From: Streptosporangium pseudovulgare
GTDB lineage: Bacteria > Actinomycetota > Actinomycetes > Streptosporangiales > Streptosporangiaceae
DNA: 64,000 nt
Reading direction: 5' to 3'
Assembly (NCBI RefSeq): GCF_014648055.1
Contig: NZ_BMQJ01000009.1
Coordinates: forward strand, 1 to 64,000
The translations under genes were made by a program, and so were the position numbers. This document shows positions 59,747-64,000 of the stretch, in pieces (within the stretch, counting starts at the first letter, position 1; each line of letters begins with the position of its first letter). The notes below the pieces were generated by a model. The model did not search any database. It had not been told where the DNA came from and saw nothing but the letters and a program-made list of their open reading frames with translations.

Positions 59747-60094
59747 TCAGGGTGGCCAAATCTCTCCTACGGCGTCGGCCACGTCGGGGTAGACCTTGAT
59801 GCGCCGGTCGAGGCCGGTGGTGCGCAGGATCCGGGCCACCGGGGTCTGCGGCGCGGCCAGGCGGACACCGCCGCTCTGGGCGGTGGCCAGCCGCCACGCC
59901 TCGATCAGCACGGACAGGCCGCTGGAGTCCATGAACGACAGGTCGGCGAGGTCGAGGACGAGCCGGGGGCCGTCGAGCTTGATGGCGTCGCGGATCTCGT
60001 CCCGCAGGAAGGGAGCGGTGAACAGGTCGAGTTCTCCCTCGACTGCCACCACCACGGCGTCACCAACGGCGCGGCGAGCCAACCGCAGCTTCAT
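59747..60094 (-). CDS. STAS-domain anti-sigma factor antagonist
   Basis: Protein of 115 residues covering one STAS domain: V-V-V-A-V-E-G-E-L-D-L-F-T-A, L-V-L-D-L-A-D-L-S-F-M-D-S-S-G-L with the phosphorylatable Ser57/Ser58, and G-L-D-R-R-I-K-V-Y-P. ATG 60094 has an excellent AGGAGGAG. It should bind an RsbW-type kinase when unphosphorylated. No kinase gene is adjacent; the PP2C-HATPase protein at 44341-46581 is a candidate partner. Confidence 0.93.
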   Translation of the reverse strand: MKLRLARRAVGDAVVVAVEGELDLFTAPFLRDEIRDAIKLDGPRLVLDLADLSFMDSSGLSVLIEAWRLATAQSGGVRLAAPQTPVARILRTTGLDRRIKVYPDVADAVGEIWPP

Positions 60095-60207
60095 AACTCC
60101 TCCTCCGGGACCCATGAGGCAGCCCCACTTTACTTCGGCATCACCGCCCGTGAGGTCCCGCGACCGTGCGGATCATCCCGCCGGATCAGGAGTTTTCCCT
60201 ACAACCG

Positions 60208-61017
60208 TCACATATCACCGGCGCCTCCCGCGCCCACCCGTCCCGCGCCCGCGCCGCCCGGAATCGCGAAGCCGTACGGCAACTCCAGGCGGTGGGCGGC
60301 GAGCAGCTCCGGGTCGGCGAGGATCTCCCGCGTCGGCCCGTCGGCGACGATCACGCCCCCGGAGAGGATGAGCGAGCGCTCGCACAGCTCCAGCGCGTAC
60401 GGCAGGTCGTGCGTGACCATCAGCACGGTCACGTCCAGGCCCCGCAGGATCTCGGCCAGCTCGCGGCGGGAGGCCGGGTCGAGGTTCGACGACGGCTCGT
60501 CCAGCACCAGGATCTCCGGTTCCATGGCCAGCACGGTCGCCACCGCGACCCGGCGGCGCTGGCCGAAGGACAGGTGGTGCGGCGGCCGGTCGGCGGCCTG
60601 CAGCATGCCCACGCGCTCCAGCGCGGTGACGACCCGTCGCTCCAGCTCGGCGCCCCGGACGCCCATGTTGGCCGGGCCGAACGCGACGTCCTCGCGGACG
60701 GTGGGCATGAAGAGCTGGTCGTCGGGGTCCTGGAAGACCAGCCCGACCCGCCTGCGGATCTCCATGAGCGAGTCCCTGCCCACCGGCAGCCCGGCCACGG
60801 TCACCGTGCCGTGACCGGCGGTCAGGATGCCGTTGAGGTGCATCACCAGCGTGGTCTTGCCCGCGCCGTTCGGGCCGAGCAGCGCCACCCGCTCCCCCCG
60901 CTCCAGGCGGAGGTCCACTCCGAACAGGGCCTGCGTGCCGTCCGGATAGGCGTACGCCAGCCGGCTCACCTCCAGCGACGGCACCGTGCCCGTGCCGGTG
61001 CCCGTCTCAGCGCTCAA
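60208..61017 (-). CDS. cbiO: Nickel/cobalt ECF transporter ATPase
   Basis: Protein of about 269 residues: Walker A G-P-N-G-A-G-K-T-T, Q-loop V-F-Q-D-P-D-D-Q-L-F, signature L-S-F-G-Q-R-R-R-V-A, Walker B I-L-V-L-D-E-P-S-S-N-L-D, and switch His in V-T-H-D-L. Q-D-P-D-D-Q-L-F is typical of ECF A-components. I chose the TTG at 61017, which overlaps the CbiQ stop (TTGA); GTG 60984 is possible. It is the last gene of the operon. Confidence 0.92.
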   Translation of the reverse strand: MSAETGTGTGTVPSLEVSRLAYAYPDGTQALFGVDLRLERGERVALLGPNGAGKTTLVMHLNGILTAGHGTVTVAGLPVGRDSLMEIRRRVGLVFQDPDDQLFMPTVREDVAFGPANMGVRGAELERRVVTALERVGMLQAADRPPHHLSFGQRRRVAVATVLAMEPEILVLDEPSSNLDPASRRELAEILRGLDVTVLMVTHDLPYALELCERSLILSGGVIVADGPTREILADPELLAAHRLELPYGFAIPGGAGAGRVGAGGAGDM

Positions 61018-61778
61018 GCCAACCCCCAGACTCCCAGCAGCGCCGCGAGCGCCACGCCAGGCAACATACCGGCGGTCAGCCACTGCCGTGACGACGCGGA
61101 CTCATCGGCGAGCACCGGCATCGACCCGGTGTAGCCGCGGCTGAGCATCGCGAGGTGCACCCGCTCGCCCCGCTCGTAGGACCGGATGAACAGCGCGCCC
61201 GCCGACCTGGCGATCACCGGGATGTGCCGGACGTCCCGCGCGGCGAAACCCCGGGACTCCCTGGCCACCCGCATGCGCCGCATCTCGGCGAGGATCACGT
61301 CCAGGTAGCGGAGCATGAACATGGCGATCTGCACCAGCAGCGACGGCAGCCTGAGCCGCTGCGCGCCCAGCAGGATCATCCGGGGGTCGGTGGTGGCGGC
61401 GAGCAGGACGCTCGCCAGCACCCCCAGGGTGGCCTTGACCAGGATGTTCCACGCCGCCCACAGGCCGGCCACGCTGAGCGACAGCCCCAGGAACGGCGTC
61501 CGCTCGCCGGACCCGACGAACGGCAGGGCCACGGCGAACAGCACGAACGGCACCTCGACCGCCATCCGCCGCAGCAGGAAGCCCGGCGGGACCCGCGCGA
61601 TCACCGCCACCGCGGCCAGCAGCGCGCCGTAGCCGGCGAACAGACCGAACCACTCGCGCGGGGTGGCGACCACCACCAGCGCGAAGCACACCACCGCCGC
61701 CAGCTTGCACTGCGGCGGCAGGCGGTGGACGAGTGAGTCTCCCGGCAGATGGAGGCGGTGGTGGTGCCCGGCGCCCAT
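61014..61778 (-). CDS. cbiQ: Nickel/cobalt ECF transporter membrane component
   Basis: Protein of 254 residues with about five membrane helices and the CbiQ coupling motifs A-R-E-S-R-G-F (first) and A-M-L-S-R-G-Y (second), which contact the ATPase. It starts C-K-L-A-A-V-V-C-F after a His-rich N-terminus. The ATG overlaps the stop of the CbiM gene by one base (TGATG), and its own stop overlaps cbiO. Confidence 0.92.
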   Translation of the reverse strand: MGAGHHHRLHLPGDSLVHRLPPQCKLAAVVCFALVVVATPREWFGLFAGYGALLAAVAVIARVPPGFLLRRMAVEVPFVLFAVALPFVGSGERTPFLGLSLSVAGLWAAWNILVKATLGVLASVLLAATTDPRMILLGAQRLRLPSLLVQIAMFMLRYLDVILAEMRRMRVARESRGFAARDVRHIPVIARSAGALFIRSYERGERVHLAMLSRGYTGSMPVLADESASSRQWLTAGMLPGVALAALLGVWGLA

Positions 61779-62821
61779 CAGGCCGCGACCCCCTCCCGCG
61801 TACGGCGCCGCACCGCGGCGAACAGCCCGCCGCCGACCGCCAGCGTCACCCCGGCGCCGATCAGGCCCGCCACCCCGACCGGGAGGCCGCCCTGCTCGCC
61901 GTAGTCGGCCAGCGGCTGGTCGCCCAGCGCGTGGTCGGTGGCGCGGTCGGCGAAGCCCTTGTCCTCGGCGACCCGCTCCAGGCCGTCGGGCGAGGCGGAG
62001 GCGTAGAAGCTGACCCCTCCGGCCAGCACCGCGGTCAGCGCGATGGCGGCCGGGGCGAACCAGCCGAGACGGCGGCGCGAAGTCGCCTGGGCGGGGACGC
62101 TCACCGCGTCCCCGGCGTCCTCGGCGTCCCCGGCCTCACTCTCCTGGCCGCCGGGGCCGCGCAGGACCAGCGGGGCGGCCAGGCCGCGCGCGCCGTACAC
62201 CAGGTCGGGGCGGACGGCCAGGACGGTGCTGACGGTGACCGCGGTGATCAGGCCCTCGCCGATGCCGATGAGCGTGTGCACGCCGCCCATGGCCGCGGCG
62301 ACCGTGCCGACCGCGACGGGCGCGGTGCCGCCGAGCCAGAACAGCAGGGTGAACCCCAGCGCCGTGGCGGGCACCGAGATCAGCGCGGCGGCGAAGGAGG
62401 CGGCGACGACGGCCCCGCGGCCGCGCGCGCTCCGGGTGACGAGCCGGAAGACGGCCCAGGCAACGAGGACCGAGACGATGCCCATGAGCGTGATGTTGAC
62501 GCCCAGCGCGGTCAGGCCGCCGTCGGCGAAGAAGAAGCCCTGCACCAGGAGCACCACGGCTATGCACAACACCGCCGTGTACGGTCCCACGAGGATCGCG
62601 GCGAGCGCGCCGCCGAGGAGGTGACCGCTGGTGCCCGCCGCCACCGGGAAGTTCAGCATCTGGACCGCGAAGACGAAGGCGGCGACCAGGCCCGCCATCG
62701 GGGCCGTCCGGTCGTCGAGCTCGCGGCGGGCGCCGCGCAGCGCCACCGCCACGCCCGCAGCGGCGACGACCCCGGCCGACAGTGAGACGGCCGGGGTGAA
62801 GAATCCATCGGGTACGTGCAC
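61778..62821 (-). CDS. cbiM: Nickel/cobalt ECF substrate-binding protein CbiM/NikM fused to a PDGLE domain
   Basis: Protein of 347 residues. The GTG start gives M-H-V-P-D-G-F-F: the N-terminal amine and His2 form the metal site in this family, which fixes the start. Seven membrane helices follow (G-T-S-G-H-L-L-G-G near the metal site). The C-terminal 100 residues contain A-S-P-D-G-L-E-R-V, the PDGLE/CbiN-like module that replaces a separate CbiN or NikN. GGGAGG precedes the GTG by 6 bases. Ni versus Co cannot be told from the protein; the operator suggests nickel. Confidence 0.93.
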   Translation of the reverse strand: MHVPDGFFTPAVSLSAGVVAAAGVAVALRGARRELDDRTAPMAGLVAAFVFAVQMLNFPVAAGTSGHLLGGALAAILVGPYTAVLCIAVVLLVQGFFFADGGLTALGVNITLMGIVSVLVAWAVFRLVTRSARGRGAVVAASFAAALISVPATALGFTLLFWLGGTAPVAVGTVAAAMGGVHTLIGIGEGLITAVTVSTVLAVRPDLVYGARGLAAPLVLRGPGGQESEAGDAEDAGDAVSVPAQATSRRRLGWFAPAAIALTAVLAGGVSFYASASPDGLERVAEDKGFADRATDHALGDQPLADYGEQGGLPVGVAGLIGAGVTLAVGGGLFAAVRRRTREGVAA

Positions 62822-62853
62822 GGGGAACCTCCCAAATGCGGCATCGCTCCCAT

Positions 62854-62891
62854 ACTTTAGGCCATCGACTTGTAGTTGCAATGAAGTGGCA
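62854..62891 (-). promoter_or_regulatory. cbiMQO promoter with Nur-like box
   Basis: On the minus strand TTGCAA (62876-62881), a 16-base spacer and TAAAGT (62854-62859) form a promoter. Overlapping the -35 is TGCAA-TGAAG-TGGCA (62877-62891, plus strand), matching the Streptomyces nickel regulator Nur consensus tGCaa-N5-ttGCA except for one base. This suggests repression by nickel. Confidence 0.6.
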
Positions 62892-63052
62892 TTAACGGAG
62901 CGACCTCCGGACGGACCTCCCCGGGACCGGGTGCCACCCACCACCCTCACCGGAGCACCCACCGGACGGATCCCCGGGCCGGAGGCCACCCGCCGCGCTC
63001 ACCGGAGCACCCACCGGACGGGCCTCCCGGAAGCCCGGGCCGCCCGCCGCGC
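62892..63052. repeat. Intergenic direct repeats
   Basis: A 24-base unit beginning ctcaccggagcacccaccgg occurs at 62946-62969 and 62998-63021, 52 bases apart, with related sequence around each. It lies after the stop of the right-edge gene on the minus strand. No gene seen. Confidence 0.7.
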
Positions 63053-64000
63053 TCAGTGCAGCAGTCTCCGGACGAACGCCCCGGGGGTGAGGGTCCGCAC
63101 CGCCGTGCTCAGCCGCCCCTTGCCCGCCGTGGCGTAGGGGCGCACGTTCCGCCGGACCAGGCCGCGCCACCAGGTGCGCGGCGGCACGATCGCCTCCGCC
63201 GGCGCCTCGATCCGGAAGAGCGCGGGCGGACCGCCGAGATCGAGCTCCAGGTAGGCGTCCCAGGTGCCGGGCCCGAGCCGGTTCGCCGCCTGCCGGACCG
63301 CGAACGCGCCGCCCTCCCCGGCGACGACCGGCTCGCGGCGCTCCCGCCCCGAGCACCGCTCCCGCCAGACCAGATGCCGTACGGCGCGCGCCGCCGGCCG
63401 GGCCGCGCCCACGGTGACCTCCCCGTCGATCGCCAGCCGGTGGCCGAACATCCAGCGGGTCCGCGTCAGGCGCACGTTGCCCGGGACGCTGACCACGTGG
63501 CCGCCGACGTCGACGCTGAGGTTGCCGTGCGGCCGGGTGAAGTACGGCAACGCCACGACGCCGCCCGCCACCCGGGGCACCGGCGGGACGACCCGCCCGT
63601 CGCGGTCGGCGCCGAGCCGGGCCAGCCGGGCGACCCCCTCGCACTCGATCCGCACGTGGACGTCCCAGACGCCGGAGGACAACGCCGCGACGTCGACCGC
63701 TCCGGTGAAGCCCTCGGGCCCGCCGTCGACCGGGACCACGACGTCGCGGGGCCGCTCCGGGCCCTCGTGACGCCGCCGCAGGACCAGCACGAGACCGCCC
63801 ACATCCGGCTCCGGGCCGTCGCCCCCGACCGGCGCGCTGAGCGCGACCCGGCCGGAGACGGCCAGCCGTCCCTCGGCGTCCCAGCACAGGCCGGTGAGCT
63901 CGCGGCGGACCACGGCCGACTCGACGTGCGCCAGCCGGACGAGGCGGTCGATGTCCCGGAGCGCGGCGAGCCGGCTGCGGTCGATGGCCCGCAGCCGGTC
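63053..64000 (-). CDS. C-terminal part of a gene running off the right edge (possible glycosyltransferase)
   Basis: The minus-strand frame is open from base 64000 to the TGA at 63053, 315 residues. A GTG at 63913 exists, but the frame continues upstream with good codon bias (A-A-L-R-D-I-D-R-L-V-R-L-A-H-V), so the true start is outside the window. The visible part looks like two similar beta-rich domains, each with a W-D-x-x-V/L motif (S-G-V-W-D-V-H-V and G-T-W-D-A-Y-L-E-L). Such tandem domains follow the catalytic domain in some polymer-modifying glycosyltransferases of actinomycetes. I am unsure of the family. Confidence 0.6.
   Translation of the reverse strand, partial: DRLRAIDRSRLAALRDIDRLVRLAHVESAVVRRELTGLCWDAEGRLAVSGRVALSAPVGGDGPEPDVGGLVLVLRRRHEGPERPRDVVVPVDGGPEGFTGAVDVAALSSGVWDVHVRIECEGVARLARLGADRDGRVVPPVPRVAGGVVALPYFTRPHGNLSVDVGGHVVSVPGNVRLTRTRWMFGHRLAIDGEVTVGAARPAARAVRHLVWRERCSGRERREPVVAGEGGAFAVRQAANRLGPGTWDAYLELDLGGPPALFRIEAPAEAIVPPRTWWRGLVRRNVRPYATAGKGRLSTAVRTLTPGAFVRRLLH

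Noticed and set aside
62822-62900. Cobalamin riboswitch upstream of cbiM
   Set aside because: The leader is only about 30 bases from the predicted start of transcription, with no B12-box sequence.

Overview
The window is about 72 % G+C with strong third-position G/C bias, many GTG and TTG starts, and genes packed on both strands. The order tRNA-Trp, secE, nusG, rplK, rplA, lipoprotein, rplJ, rplL is the usual one in actinomycetes. Class F sortases, SigE-type sigma factors, IdeR/DtxR, UTRA proteins and COG3903-type ATPases also fit a filamentous actinomycete. I favour Streptosporangiaceae or a relative, by inference; no rRNA gene is present to settle it. I see no prophage, insertion sequence, CRISPR array or biosynthetic gene cluster.

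Layout. 1-547: the 3' end of an unidentified gene, then a gene-poor stretch. 547-7074 (minus strand): translation and export block of tRNA-Trp, secE, nusG, rplK-rplA (terminator), a lipoprotein (terminator), rplJ-rplL (leader and terminator), then two Mce-associated proteins. 7363-10126: a PLP aminotransferase, a small secreted protein and an adenosine deaminase. 10349-18999 (minus): three tandem paralogous STAND ATPases followed by an ECF sigma and a membrane anti-sigma candidate. 19438-24327: methyltransferase, long acyl-CoA dehydrogenase, a predicted leaderless mini-ORF with a structured leader, and a thiolase. 24403-27996: operon of wall protein, class F sortase and DUF2079 membrane protein. 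28384-32929: MFS transporter and two tandem secreted GDPD enzymes. 33072-34885: a second sigma/anti-sigma pair. 34989-39384: methyltransferase, small protein, second class F sortase and a large Thr/Pro-rich wall protein. 39674-44102: acyl-CoA dehydrogenase with a palindromic operator, lipoprotein, two small membrane proteins and an alpha/beta hydrolase. 44341-47409: PAS-GAF-PP2C-HATPase phosphatase and an IdeR/DtxR repressor. 47569-53945: MFS, pdxH, citrate synthase, serC, and a LysR/metallo-beta-lactamase divergent pair. 54046-57915: two-component system, DUF6223 protein, UTRA-only protein and rhomboid. 58162-60094: enoyl-CoA hydratase, SDR and a STAS protein. 60208-62821: a Ni/Co ECF transporter (CbiM-PDGLE, CbiQ, CbiO) behind a Nur-like box. 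63053-64000: the 3' part of a gene running off the right edge.

Themes. (1) Two unlinked sortase/substrate pairs whose substrates end in a shared non-LPXTG motif, T-P-x-G-G-A-x-T-G. (2) A cluster of three STAND ATPases that stop where a DNA-binding domain would be expected, read towards an ECF sigma gene. (3) A strongly over-represented 8-bp palindrome, CCGTACGG, and many short tandem-repeat arrays in and between genes. (4) Several clear palindromic operators in front of catabolic and transport genes.
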